DNA of 64,000 bases from Oerskovia jenensis (GCF_016907235.1 NZ_JAFBBO010000001.1:248001-312000); one strand, 5' to 3'; shown: positions 46,470 through 55,318, numbered from the stretch's first letter. Made by a program: numbers and translations. The notes: generated from the letters alone by a model not told the origin.

Positions 46470-47555
46470 CTAGCCGCGCGAGACCGCGCGCAGTCGAGCC
46501 GTCTCGAGCGCGACCGCGACGCCGTCGAGATCCTTTTCGAAGAGGTCCGCGTAGACGTCGAGCGTCATGCTCGCGGAGGCATGTCCCAGCATGCGCTGGA
46601 CGGCCTTGACGTTCGCCCCCGCGGACACCGCGAGGCTCGCGGCGCTGTGGCGCAGGTCGTGCGGGGTGAGGTGGTCGTCGATCCCGGCGTCGCGGGCCGC
46701 GCGGGAGAACCAGCCCGTGCCCGACTTGGAGCGCTTGAGGTAGGTGCCGCGGTCGCCGTGGAAGACGACGTCGTCGCGCCCCTTGCCCTCGCACGCCGCG
46801 GCGAGGTGCAACGCGAGGAACGCGGGGAACGGGACCGAGCGTCGCTCGTGGGTCTTGGGGGTGCCGACGACGATCTCGGAGCCGACCTCGACCGCGTTCT
46901 GGTTGATGCGCAACCGCTGGCGGAGCATGTCGAGGTCGCGGACGCGCAGCCCTGCGGCCTCGCCCCAGCGCAGCCCGCAGTAGGCGAGGACCAGGACGAG
47001 GGTCTCGTGCCGACCGGCTGCGGCGGCCAGGGCCGCGACCTGCTGGTGGTCAAGGTAGGTGTGCTCGCGCCGGACCTTGCGAGGAAGGTTGACCCCGCGG
47101 GCGGGGTTCGTGAGGATGCGCCGGTCGTCGACGGCGTCGTCGAGCAGCGACGCGAGGGCGCCGTGCGCTCGGGCCACGGTGGTCGCGCTGTAGGTGGCGC
47201 TCAGGTCGGAGACCCAGGCCTGCACCGCGGTGCGCCGGATCTCGGCGACGGGCACGCTCCCCCACCGGGGCGTCACGTGCAGCCGCCACGAGCTCTCGAC
47301 CGCCCTGGCCGTCGAGGGCTTGAGGTGGGTCTGCCGCCCGAGCCACGCTCCCCCGAGCTCGCGCACGGTCGAGCGGGCCGCCGTCGGGTCGATGAACTCC
47401 CCGCGCAGGATCGACACCTCGAGCGAGGACGCGAAGGCCTCGGCGCTGCGCTTGGTCTTGAAGCCACGCTTCTTGGTCTGCTTGCGCTCGGGGGTGCGGT
47501 AGCGAACCATGTACCGCCGACCCGCGGTCGTCTCGTACGCCTCAACGGTCGCCAC
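46470..47555 (-). CDS. Phage-type tyrosine integrase (second)
   Basis: This 361-aa integrase has an N-terminal arm-binding-like domain (MATVEAYETTAGRRYMVRYR, KKRGFKTKRSAEAF), a core-binding domain (about 65-160) and the catalytic set Arg196 (CGLRWGEA), Lys234, His299-Arg302 (HDLRHSAAS), His325 (LGHAS) and Tyr335. The arm-binding domain marks it as the phage/mobile-element type. The frame is intact. No excisionase, phage or plasmid gene lies beside it. GTG 47555 gives the family start. Confidence 0.93.
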   Translation of the reverse strand: MATVEAYETTAGRRYMVRYRTPERKQTKKRGFKTKRSAEAFASSLEVSILRGEFIDPTAARSTVRELGGAWLGRQTHLKPSTARAVESSWRLHVTPRWGSVPVAEIRRTAVQAWVSDLSATYSATTVARAHGALASLLDDAVDDRRILTNPARGVNLPRKVRREHTYLDHQQVAALAAAAGRHETLVLVLAYCGLRWGEAAGLRVRDLDMLRQRLRINQNAVEVGSEIVVGTPKTHERRSVPFPAFLALHLAAACEGKGRDDVVFHGDRGTYLKRSKSGTGWFSRAARDAGIDDHLTPHDLRHSAASLAVSAGANVKAVQRMLGHASASMTLDVYADLFEKDLDGVAVALETARLRAVSRG

Positions 47556-47971
47556 GGTCGACCGTCCGTCGCTCGCGCTCTGCCTGGGTCCTCACAGCAC
47601 GAACGGTACCGTGATTCACCGTATTGGCGACGATCCGGACAGCTCGCCGCTCGACGGGAGCCGGTGAGCCCGGGCTCCGTGGTGCGGTGTCCGCGCCTCG
47701 GTCGGCGCCCCCGAAGGTGTGCCCCGGGCAACATCACACCCCCGTTCGTGCGTGTGGAGTTGCGCCGGCCTGCGAAAACCGGAAACCTGGTCGGTGGTCT
47801 CGCGGGTGTGCGCGTCCTCCCCGATGCGTGCGGTCTGCTGGGCAGCCTCGACGGGTGGGTTCGGCGTGCGCCCCTGCGTTCACCGGACCTTCACGCCCTC
47901 ACGGAACACGCGCATCCGGTGGGACGTTGACCCCCATAGACAACCCCTGCCGCTACCCCTTGGAGGACGAC
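47556..47971. other. 416-bp intergenic region before rbpA
   Basis: No gene is apparent. Its last 70 bp carry the SigR-like rbpA promoter. The part next to the integrase contains ACGGTACCGTGATTCACCGT, with repeated CACCGT/ACGGT half-sites, of unknown role. Confidence 0.45.
47903..47929 (+). promoter_or_regulatory. SigR-like promoter of rbpA
   Basis: GGAAC (47903-47907), exactly 18 nt, then GTTG (47926-47929) matches the GGAAT/C-N18-GTT consensus of the thiol-stress factor SigR/SigH. Predicted transcription starts near 47936, leaving a leader of about 36 nt with TGGAGGACGAC before the ATG. Control of rbpA by SigR is established in Streptomyces. Confidence 0.65.
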
Positions 47972-48316
47972 ATGCCAGACCGGTCCCTACGTGGAATGAG
48001 CATCGGTGCGAAGAGCATGGAGTCCGACGCGGGCGTCGACTTCGCCCCTCGTTTCCAGGCGCACTACGACTGCCCCAACGGTCACACCATCATCCTGCCC
48101 TTCTCGACCGAGGCCGAGGTGCCTGCGGTGTGGGAGTGTCGCTGCGGTGAGGAGGCCCTCCTGCGTGACGCGGAGCGCCCCGAGCCCAAGGCCGGCAAGC
48201 CCGCGCGTACGCACTGGGACATGCTGCTCGAGCGCCGCACGATCAAGGAGCTCGAGGAGTTGCTCGACGAGCGCCTCGGCCTCCTGCGTGCCGGCAAGCT
48301 GCGTCGCAGCGCCTGA
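47972..48316 (+). CDS. rbpA: RNA polymerase-binding protein RbpA
   Basis: RbpA is an actinobacterial factor that binds the primary sigma factor and stabilises open promoter complexes. The 114-aa protein matches the family: core domain with YDCPNGHTIILPFSTEAEVP and WECRCGEEA (zinc-type Cys residues), the basic linker KPARTHWDMLLERRT and the C-terminal sigma-interaction helix ELEELLDERLGLLR. ATG 47972 follows TGGAGG. A hairpin terminator follows. Confidence 0.97.
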   Translation: MPDRSLRGMSIGAKSMESDAGVDFAPRFQAHYDCPNGHTIILPFSTEAEVPAVWECRCGEEALLRDAERPEPKAGKPARTHWDMLLERRTIKELEELLDERLGLLRAGKLRRSA

Positions 48317-48327
48317 CCTGATCGACG

Positions 48328-48365
48328 CGAAGGGCCCGGAACTCCTCGGAGTTCCGGGCCCTTCG
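48328..48365 (+). terminator. Terminator after rbpA
   Basis: CGAAGGGCCCGGAACTCC and its perfect 18-bp complement are separated by two bases, ending TTCGTCGTT. It lies between rbpA and the convergent lnt gene. Confidence 0.75.
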
Positions 48366-48393
48366 TCGTTCCTGGGGTCGCTCCCCCCTCGCA

Positions 48394-48427
48394 GGCGACG
48401 GTGCTCGCGGGCGACGGTGCTCGCGGG
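48394..48427. repeat. 16-bp-period direct repeat
   Basis: GGCGACGGTGCTCGCGG occurs twice head-to-tail in the gap between rbpA and lnt. No function is suggested. Confidence 0.7.
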
Positions 48428-48530
48428 TGCCCGCAGGTGCCGCCCGCCCACCGGACCCGTCGCACCCGGGCGATCCTCGCCGTCGGGCAGGACGGGCCTC
48501 CTGGGGCGGGTGCCCCTCGCGGTCGGACGA

Positions 48531-50141
48531 CTAGCGGCGCGCGGGCTTGCGCGGTGCCGGGCGCTTGGCTGCGGGCTTGCGTGCGGGCGCCGTGGCGCTC
48601 GCGGCCGCCCGCGAGACGTGGGACACGACCCCGGCGACGACGAGCAGGACCGTCAGCCCCCCGGCGACCCACCCGGGCCAGTACCCGAGCCGTACGGCCG
48701 GGGTCAGGGAGTCGCGCAGGGGCAGCGTCGCGATCATCTGGTCGGCCGTGAAGAGCTCCGTGCTCTGCAGGAGCGCGCCGTTGGGGGCGATGATGCCGCT
48801 GACGCCGACGGTCGAGATCTGCACGGTCGCCCGGCCGGTCTCGATGGCCCGCAGGCGTGACATGGCGAGCTGCTGGGTGGACTCGGCGCTGTACCCGAAG
48901 GACGCGTTGTTGGTCGGGACGACGAGGAGCTCGGCACCCGCGGTCACGGCGTCCCTGATGAGCTCCTCGTACGCGACCTCGAAGCAGATGACGGTCGCGA
49001 GCGGGACCGTACGCCCGAGCCGCTCGGACGGCAGGTCGATCACGGCGACCTCGTCGCCCGCGATCATGTCCGTGGTCACCCGGTCCACCTGGTCGGAGAA
49101 GATCCGCACGAAGCTGCGCATCGGGATGTACTCGCCGAACGGCGCGGGGTGCTGCTTGGCGTACCGGTCGATGACGCCCTGCCCCGGCGCCCACAGCAGC
49201 GCCACGTTGTACCGCCCACCCGTCTCGGGGAACTCCTGCGCCCCGACCAGGACGGGTGCGCCGACGGCGCTCGCGGCCGCGTCGATGTCGGCGGCGACGT
49301 CAGGCGTGGTCTGCGGGTCGAGGTCGGAGCCGTTCTCGGGCCACAGGACGACGTCGAGCTCGCCGGGGTCCACCTCGTCGAGCAGCGCGACGGTGCCGTC
49401 CACGTGGTTCGCCAGGACCTCACCCCGGTTGGCGAACGACCCCAGGCCGGGCTCGCCCACGTTGCCCTGGACCGCGCCGATCTTCAAGGTCCCGGTCTCG
49501 GCGCGGGTGTCGAGCGGGACGACCAGGCCCGCACCCAGGAGCACAGCAGCCGTACCGAGCGAGCACAGGGCGGGCAGGGCCCGGACCCGGCGGGCCTCGA
49601 TCAGGAAGACGGCGAGCAGGACACCGATCGCGGCGGTCAGCAACGAGACGAGCAGTCCCCCGCCGAGCCAGGCCGTGCGCCCCAGGAGGGAGTCGACCTG
49701 GGAGAACGCGAGCCGGCCCCAGGGGAACCCCCCGAAGGGGAACTCGGAGCGCCACTGCTCGACCGCGACCCACAGCACGGAGAACGTCACGACCTGCCAC
49801 GCGAGGTTGCGCCCCACGAACCCGATGCGCCGCACCCACGTCCACATCGCGCCGAACAGCGCCAGGAAGACCGCTTCGAGGACGCTCAGGGCGAGCCAGG
49901 GCACGGTGTCGGTCGCGATCTGGGCCCACTGGATGTGCGGGAGGAAGAACGCCAGGCCCCACACGAGCCCGACGAGCGCGTTCCACCACGCGCCGTCGCG
50001 CCGCAGAGCCAGGAACAGTGCCGCGACGCCCACGAACGCCAGGGGCCACCAGCCGCGGTCGGGGAAGGCGGTGTTCGTCAGGAAGCCGCCACCGGCGGCG
50101 AGAAGGATCAGCAGCCAGCGGCTCGGCTCACGGGTCGACAC
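48531..50141 (-). CDS. lnt: Apolipoprotein N-acyltransferase
   Basis: Lnt adds the third acyl chain to lipoproteins at the outer face of the membrane. The 536-aa protein has about six N-terminal membrane helices, a nitrilase-type domain with the catalytic triad Glu (WPENGS), Lys (YAKQHPAPFGEY) and Cys (CFEVAYEE), a C-terminal helix and a Lys/Ala/Pro/Arg-rich tail of about 25 residues ending RKPARR. It is not fused to a Ppm1 mannosyltransferase, and no ppm gene follows. GTG 50141 is chosen because TACCCT lies 6 nt upstream. Confidence 0.95.
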   Translation of the reverse strand: MSTREPSRWLLILLAAGGGFLTNTAFPDRGWWPLAFVGVAALFLALRRDGAWWNALVGLVWGLAFFLPHIQWAQIATDTVPWLALSVLEAVFLALFGAMWTWVRRIGFVGRNLAWQVVTFSVLWVAVEQWRSEFPFGGFPWGRLAFSQVDSLLGRTAWLGGGLLVSLLTAAIGVLLAVFLIEARRVRALPALCSLGTAAVLLGAGLVVPLDTRAETGTLKIGAVQGNVGEPGLGSFANRGEVLANHVDGTVALLDEVDPGELDVVLWPENGSDLDPQTTPDVAADIDAAASAVGAPVLVGAQEFPETGGRYNVALLWAPGQGVIDRYAKQHPAPFGEYIPMRSFVRIFSDQVDRVTTDMIAGDEVAVIDLPSERLGRTVPLATVICFEVAYEELIRDAVTAGAELLVVPTNNASFGYSAESTQQLAMSRLRAIETGRATVQISTVGVSGIIAPNGALLQSTELFTADQMIATLPLRDSLTPAVRLGYWPGWVAGGLTVLLVVAGVVSHVSRAAASATAPARKPAAKRPAPRKPARR

Positions 50142-50147
50142 CAGTGC

Positions 50148-50153
50148 AGGGTA
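50148..50153 (-). promoter_or_regulatory. -10 of leaderless lnt mRNA
   Basis: On the minus strand TACCCT is followed by 6 nt and the lnt GTG. Confidence 0.45.
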
Positions 50154-50347
50154 CGCCACGTACCTGCAGGTCGGCCGGGAGATGTGGGCCGACCCGCGCG
50201 TCCTTCGGACCACGTCGCACCGCCACCGGTGAGGCCGTGTTGTCTACTGAACGCGCGGGTCGAGCCGATGCACGTCAGGGCTCGCAGGAAGGACGGTGAG
50301 ATGGTGGCTCGTTCCCCTGCGGCACAGACGGCCGGAACACGTCATCG

Positions 50348-50375
50348 AACTTACCGCCCCTCACGGTGGTGTCAA
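50348..50375 (-). promoter_or_regulatory. Sigma-A-type promoter in the lnt upstream gap
   Basis: The -35 is a perfect TTGACA, the spacer is 16 bp and the -10 is TAAGTT. It is one of only a few near-consensus promoters noticed in the window. Confidence 0.6.
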
Positions 50376-50504
50376 TCCGAACACGTGCCGTGGCTCGTGG
50401 CGACCCCGGTCGCACCGTGGCGGGCCACCGGGGCGCGACCGGCCTCACCCGCACGAGGGCGGGCCGGACGACCTGGAGGTGGCCCGGCCGGGTCGGACCG
50501 GGGC

Positions 50505-52169
50505 TCAGTCGAACGTGTCGTACAGCACGACGCCGTCGCGCACCGTCTGCAGGCACGTGGGGTCGGGCGCGTCGTCGGTGAGGTCGGGCAGCAGGGGCGT
50601 CCCGGAACGGGCGTCCGTGCTCCAGGAGGACACGGACGTCCCCGTCCCCTGCACGGCGAGGTGCTCGGCCCGCCAGACCGCGAGGTGGGCGGGTGCGCCG
50701 ACGCGCAGCTGGCCGGCGCCCGTGTGGTCGAGGCCCGCGATGCGCCAGCCCCCGCGCGTGTGCGCCCGGAACGCGGCGCGCGCGGAGATGCGCTGGTCGG
50801 GGTCGGCGTGCGACATCGCGGCCCGGACCGCGGACCAGGGGTCCATCGCGGTCACGGGAGAGTCGGAGCCGAACGCGAGCGGGACGCCCGCCCCGGCGAG
50901 GTCCGCGAAGGGCGAGAGCCCCGCGACGCGCGTCGGGCCCAGGCGCGAGGCGTACATGCCGTCGGGGCCGCCCCACGCCGCGTCGAACACGGGCTGGATG
51001 GACAGCGACACCCCGAACAGCAGGAGGGTCGACAGGGCGTGGGTGTCGACGAACAGCGCGTGCTCCACGCGGTGCGCGGCGCGACGGTGGGCCGCGGCCC
51101 CGTCGGCCTCCGCGGCAGCGCGCAGGCCCACGACGAACTCGTCCATGGCCCGGTCGCCGATGACGTGGAACCCGCCCTGGGTCCCGGCCGCCGCGACGGC
51201 GGACAGGTGGGCCGCGATCTGCTCGGCGGTCAGGTACTGGTTGCCGCGCCCGTCGGGCCCCGCCTCACCGGGGGTGCCCGTGAGGTCGGAGTACGGGTGG
51301 CGCAGCGCCGCGGTGCGCGAGCCGAGCGAACCGTCGACGTTCAGGTCGCCCGCGATGCCGGCCAGGCCGGGCAGGTCGGCGAGGAGAGCGTGCGCGTCGT
51401 CGGGGGTGGCGCACAGCTCGCCCCGGTAGGCGACCAGGTGCGGCAGCGCGCCCTGCGGGTCCCCCGTGAGGGCCATGATCTCGCGCAGCCCGTCGCGCGT
51501 GTCGATCGAGGGCGCGCTGTTCTCGTGCACCGACACGATGCCGCGGCGGGCGGCCGCGTCGAGCGCGGTGCGGTAGAGCGCGGTACGACGCTCGGGGCTC
51601 AGGGCGCGGGCCGCGTCCCGGGCCGCGTGGTGCGCGTCCAGGGTGACCAAGCCGCTGTCCGTCCACCCGTGCTGCGCCTCCAGACCGGCGCGCTGCGCGA
51701 GCGACGTCGAGACGACCGCGGAGTGCACGTCGACGCGCGCCGCGTACACGAGCGCTCCCCCGCACGCCGCGTCGATCTCGCTCCGCGTAGGGGCCCGGTG
51801 CTCGGGCCACCCCTGCTCGTCCCACCCGAACGCGAGGAGCACGTCGTCCGCGCCGGCGGCCGGGCGGGCCTCGACCGCGGCGTGCAGCGCGTCGAGCGCG
51901 GCAGCGAGCGAGGTGATGCCGGCGCTCGCGGACAGGTCGACGCCTGCGAGGGCGAGCCCGGTCTCGAGGACGTGGACGTGGGAGTCGACGAACCCGGGGG
52001 CGACGAGCGCTCCGTCGAGGTCGACGACGCGGTCGGCGCGCGCGGCGAGCCCGGCGGCGGTGTCGTTCGCGCCGATCCAGGTGATCACCCCGCCGTCGAC
52101 GAGCATCGCCTCGGCGAAGGGGTCGGTCGAGGAGTGAATGACACCGTTGCGGTACAGGGTGGAGGCCAC
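50505..52169 (-). CDS. Amidohydrolase family protein (YtcJ-like)
   Basis: This 554-aa metal-dependent amidohydrolase is of the YtcJ/DUF-type imidazolonepropionase-like group: DSHVHVLETGLAL (metal-binding His pair, about residue 66-78), a TIM-barrel core with FHVIGDRAMDEFV and HRVEHA, FGSDSPVTAMDPW near the C-terminus and a final small beta domain. The substrate is unknown. The GTG start is placed where the family N-terminus begins (YRNGVIHSS). It precedes lnt on the same strand, an arrangement common in Micrococcales, but a 363-bp gap separates them. Confidence 0.9.
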   Translation of the reverse strand: MASTLYRNGVIHSSTDPFAEAMLVDGGVITWIGANDTAAGLAARADRVVDLDGALVAPGFVDSHVHVLETGLALAGVDLSASAGITSLAAALDALHAAVEARPAAGADDVLLAFGWDEQGWPEHRAPTRSEIDAACGGALVYAARVDVHSAVVSTSLAQRAGLEAQHGWTDSGLVTLDAHHAARDAARALSPERRTALYRTALDAAARRGIVSVHENSAPSIDTRDGLREIMALTGDPQGALPHLVAYRGELCATPDDAHALLADLPGLAGIAGDLNVDGSLGSRTAALRHPYSDLTGTPGEAGPDGRGNQYLTAEQIAAHLSAVAAAGTQGGFHVIGDRAMDEFVVGLRAAAEADGAAAHRRAAHRVEHALFVDTHALSTLLLFGVSLSIQPVFDAAWGGPDGMYASRLGPTRVAGLSPFADLAGAGVPLAFGSDSPVTAMDPWSAVRAAMSHADPDQRISARAAFRAHTRGGWRIAGLDHTGAGQLRVGAPAHLAVWRAEHLAVQGTGTSVSSWSTDARSGTPLLPDLTDDAPDPTCLQTVRDGVVLYDTFD

Positions 52170-52243
52170 GACATCACACGATAGGCCACGTGCGCCCGGT
52201 ACGGCCCTCTCGTGGGGCGTGCCGGGCGCACGTGACGCGAAGG

Positions 52244-55200
52244 TCACACGCTCGAGTAGGCCACGACCCCGCGCCGGACGGCCTCGATGGCGCGCACGGC
52301 GGTCTTGCGCATCGCGGGGGTGGGGGCCGCGGTCGCGAGCTGGTCGAGGACGTCGATGATCTGCTTGCACCAGCGCACGAAGTCCCCCGCGGCGAGCTCG
52401 GAGCCGCGCAGGACGGCGTCGAGGCTGCGCCCGTTGGCCCACCGGTGCACGGCCGCCACGATCCCCAGGTCGAGGGTGCCGGTCGCGTCGATGTGGTGGG
52501 CCTCCTCGAGGTCGTCGACCTCGGACCACACGACGACCGTCGCGTCGAGCGCGCGGGCGAGCTTCCCCTGGGGTCCGCCGGGCACGTACGGCTCGCCGGG
52601 CTCGTCGCGGCGGGCCGAGAAGACGAGGGTCGAGACGACGGCGGCGAGCCCGGCCGGGTCGAGCTCGTCCCACACGCCGCGCCGCAGGCACTCGGCGAGC
52701 AGGAGGTCGTTCTCGGCGTAGAGCCGGCGCAACCACTGGCCGGCGTCGGTGATCCTGACGTCGGGGGCAGGCGTGCGGCGGGGGGCGCTGCGGGGGCCGG
52801 CCCCGGCCGTGCTCGACGAGGGCGTGCCCGGGGCGTCCGCGTCCCGGGGCCCGTCCTCGAGCGCACCGCCCCCTGCGGGGTGGGGGTCGATCTCGAGGTA
52901 GCCGAGGCCCGTGAGGATGTCGCAGATGCGGTCGAAGACGCGCGCGATCGAGCCGGTGCGTCCTTCGACGCGCCGCACGAGGGCGTCGTGCTCCTTCTTG
53001 AGCTTGGCCCACCGCTCGGCCCACCGGGCGTGGTCCTCGCGCTCGGGGCAGTCGTGGCACGGGTGGGCCCGCAGTGCCGCACGCAGGCGGCTGAGCTCCT
53101 TGTCGTCGGCGGCGGACGACCGCACGGTGGGCGACGTGCCCCGCGACGGCGCACCCGGGGTGTCGACGAACGCGCCGAGCGCGTTGCGCAGCGACGAGGC
53201 CAGGTCGCGGCGGGCTGCGGGCACGCGCGGGTTGAACGTCTTGGGGATGCGGACCGTGCCGACCGTGCGGATCCCGGAGGGGGCGTCGGCGACCGTGAGC
53301 TTCTTGACGTGCTTGTCCTCGGTCAGGACGGTGGGGCGGGGGCCGTCGAAGCCGCCGTCCTTGCCGGGGTCGAGCACGACGACGTACCCGGCGCGGCGCC
53401 CCGTGGGCAGCTCGACGACGTCGCCGACGCGCAGGTTCTCGAAGTCCGCGACGACCTGGGCGCGCCGGGCCCGCTGCGCCGACTTCGACAGGTCGGCCTC
53501 GCGGGTCGCGATCGCCCGCCGGAGCCGGGCGTACTCGCCGAAGTCGCCCCGGTCGCACGTCATGGCCTGCGCGTACCCCTCGAGGGCCTCGGCGTGCGCC
53601 TGCGCCTGCTTGGCGAGGCCCACGACGCCCCGGTCCGCCTGGAACTGCGCGAACGACGTCTCCAGGACGTCGCGCGCGCGCTCGCGTCCCACCTGCGCGA
53701 CGAGGTTGACGGCCATGTTGTAGGTGGGGCGGAACGAGGACTTGAGCGGGTACAGACGCTTGGACGCGAGTCCCGCGAGGGTGACCGGGTCGAGTCCGGG
53801 GTGGTCGACGACCACGGCGTGCCCCTCGACGTCGATGCCGCGGCGACCGGCGCGACCCGTGAGCTGGGTGTACTCCCCCGGGGTCATGTCGACGTGCGAG
53901 GTCCCGTCCCACTTGACGAGCTTCTCCAGGACGACCGAGCGGGCGGGCATGTTGATCCCGAGGGCGAGGGTCTCGGTCGCGAACACGACCTTGACCAGTC
54001 CCCGGCTGAACAGGTCCTCGACGATCTCCTTGAAGATGGGCAGCATGCCCGCGTGGTGGGCCGCGACGCCGCGCGCGAGGGACTCGCTCCACGTCCAGTA
54101 GCCCAGGACGTCGAGGTCCTCGGCGGGCAGGGTCGCGCTGCGCGCCTCGACGGTCGCGCGGATCTCGGCCTCCTGCGCGGGCGTGGTCAGGCGCAGCCCG
54201 GCGGCCAGGCACTGGGTCACGGCGGCCTCGCACCCGGCGCGGGAGAAGATGAAGAAGATCGCGGGCAGCAGCCCGTCGGCGTCCAGGGCGTCGACCACGG
54301 CGAAGCGGGGCGGGGTGCGGCGTCCGCCCCCGTCCCCCGATCCGCCACCCCGGTGTCCGCCTGGCCCGCCACGGCCCCCGCGCCCCCGGTAGCCGCGGTC
54401 TCCCCCGCGCCCGCGCCCGGGGTACCCGCCGTCGCGGGCACCGGCGCGGAACGCCACGAGCAGGTCCGGGTTGATGGGCGGGTTGACGCCCGGGTCGGTG
54501 GGGTCGACGTGCCCCGCGTACAGGTCGATCAGGTCGGCGCCCGTGCCCGGACGCACGACCTCGCCGGGGGTGCGGGGGCCGCGGTGGCGCGAGCCCACCA
54601 GGACGTGCTGCCACAGCGGGACGGGTCGGCGCTCGCTGACGACGACGGCGGTGTCGCCGCGGACCATCTCGAGCCAGTCGCCGAACTCCTCGGCGTTGGA
54701 CACGGTCGCGGACAGCGACACGAGCTGGACGTCGTCCGAGAGGTGGATGATGACCTCTTCCCAGACGGGTCCGCGGAAGCGGTCGGCAAGGTAGTGGACC
54801 TCGTCCATGACGACGAACGCGAGGCCGTCGAGGGCGCGCGAGCCCGCGTAGAGCATGTTGCGCAGGACCTCGGTGGTCATGACGACGATCGGGGCGTCGC
54901 CGTTGATGGACGTGTCGCCCGTGAGCAGGCCGACCTGGTCGGGTCCGTGGCGGCGCGCGAGGTCGGCGTACTTCTGGTTGGACAGCGCCTTGATGGGGGT
55001 CGTGTAGAACGCCTTGCGGCCACCGGCGAGCGCGAGGTGGACGGCGAACTCCCCCACGACGGTCTTGCCGGCGCCGGTGGGGGCGGCGACGAGGACGCCA
55101 CGTCCCTCCTCGAGGGCCTGGCAGGCGCGGACCTGGAAGTCGTCGAACGGGAAGCCGACGATCTCGCGGAACGCGGCGAGGTGGGTGCGGGAGGCGGCCT

Positions 55201-55306
55201 GGAGGGCGCGCGAGGACGCGTACCGCTCCGCGGGGCTCGCCGGGCCGGCTGTGTCGGCTGTGTCGTCGTGTCCTGCGTTGCCGGCGGTGCGGGGTGCTGC
55301 GGTCAT
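52244..55306 (-). CDS. helY: Ski2/Mtr4-like RNA helicase HelY with RGG-rich insert
   Basis: HelY is the actinobacterial superfamily-2 helicase related to yeast Ski2/Mtr4, thought to act in RNA turnover. Motifs include AAPTGAGKT (about residue 74-82), DEVH (168-171), SLSAT (198-201), the ALGINMPARSVV and GRAGRRGID of the second RecA domain, and the C-terminal DSHCT domain. Residues 291-330 form a Gly/Arg-rich RGG-box insert between the RecA domains. It has 1020 aa. The ATG lies 6 nt after TAGGGT, so it is probably leaderless. Confidence 0.95.
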   Translation of the reverse strand: MTAAPRTAGNAGHDDTADTAGPASPAERYASSRALQAASRTHLAAFREIVGFPFDDFQVRACQALEEGRGVLVAAPTGAGKTVVGEFAVHLALAGGRKAFYTTPIKALSNQKYADLARRHGPDQVGLLTGDTSINGDAPIVVMTTEVLRNMLYAGSRALDGLAFVVMDEVHYLADRFRGPVWEEVIIHLSDDVQLVSLSATVSNAEEFGDWLEMVRGDTAVVVSERRPVPLWQHVLVGSRHRGPRTPGEVVRPGTGADLIDLYAGHVDPTDPGVNPPINPDLLVAFRAGARDGGYPGRGRGGDRGYRGRGGRGGPGGHRGGGSGDGGGRRTPPRFAVVDALDADGLLPAIFFIFSRAGCEAAVTQCLAAGLRLTTPAQEAEIRATVEARSATLPAEDLDVLGYWTWSESLARGVAAHHAGMLPIFKEIVEDLFSRGLVKVVFATETLALGINMPARSVVLEKLVKWDGTSHVDMTPGEYTQLTGRAGRRGIDVEGHAVVVDHPGLDPVTLAGLASKRLYPLKSSFRPTYNMAVNLVAQVGRERARDVLETSFAQFQADRGVVGLAKQAQAHAEALEGYAQAMTCDRGDFGEYARLRRAIATREADLSKSAQRARRAQVVADFENLRVGDVVELPTGRRAGYVVVLDPGKDGGFDGPRPTVLTEDKHVKKLTVADAPSGIRTVGTVRIPKTFNPRVPAARRDLASSLRNALGAFVDTPGAPSRGTSPTVRSSAADDKELSRLRAALRAHPCHDCPEREDHARWAERWAKLKKEHDALVRRVEGRTGSIARVFDRICDILTGLGYLEIDPHPAGGGALEDGPRDADAPGTPSSSTAGAGPRSAPRRTPAPDVRITDAGQWLRRLYAENDLLLAECLRRGVWDELDPAGLAAVVSTLVFSARRDEPGEPYVPGGPQGKLARALDATVVVWSEVDDLEEAHHIDATGTLDLGIVAAVHRWANGRSLDAVLRGSELAAGDFVRWCKQIIDVLDQLATAAPTPAMRKTAVRAIEAVRRGVVAYSSV
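54317..54436 (-). other. RGG-box insert region within helY
   Basis: About 40 codons encode mainly Gly and Arg with RGRGG and RGGRGG patterns. The flanking sequence is normal helicase. It would lie on a surface loop and may bind RNA without sequence preference. Confidence 0.75.
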
Positions 55307-55312
55307 GCCACC

Positions 55313-55318
55313 ACCCTA
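55313..55318 (-). promoter_or_regulatory. -10 of leaderless helY mRNA
   Basis: On the minus strand TAGGGT is followed by 6 nt and the helY ATG, with no ribosome site. Confidence 0.5.

Larger units (their letters stand above)
50142..50504. other. 363-bp gap upstream of lnt, with a second minus-strand promoter
   Basis: No gene is apparent. On the minus strand TTGACA (50375-50370) and TAAGTT (50353-50348) are 16 bp apart, predicting transcription from about 50341 toward lnt, some 200 nt ahead of the leaderless lnt start. In between lies GGTCGGCC...GGCCGACC (about 50170-50195), a hairpin, plus the palindrome ACCTGCAGGT. A long lnt leader or a short RNA are both possible. Confidence 0.5.
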
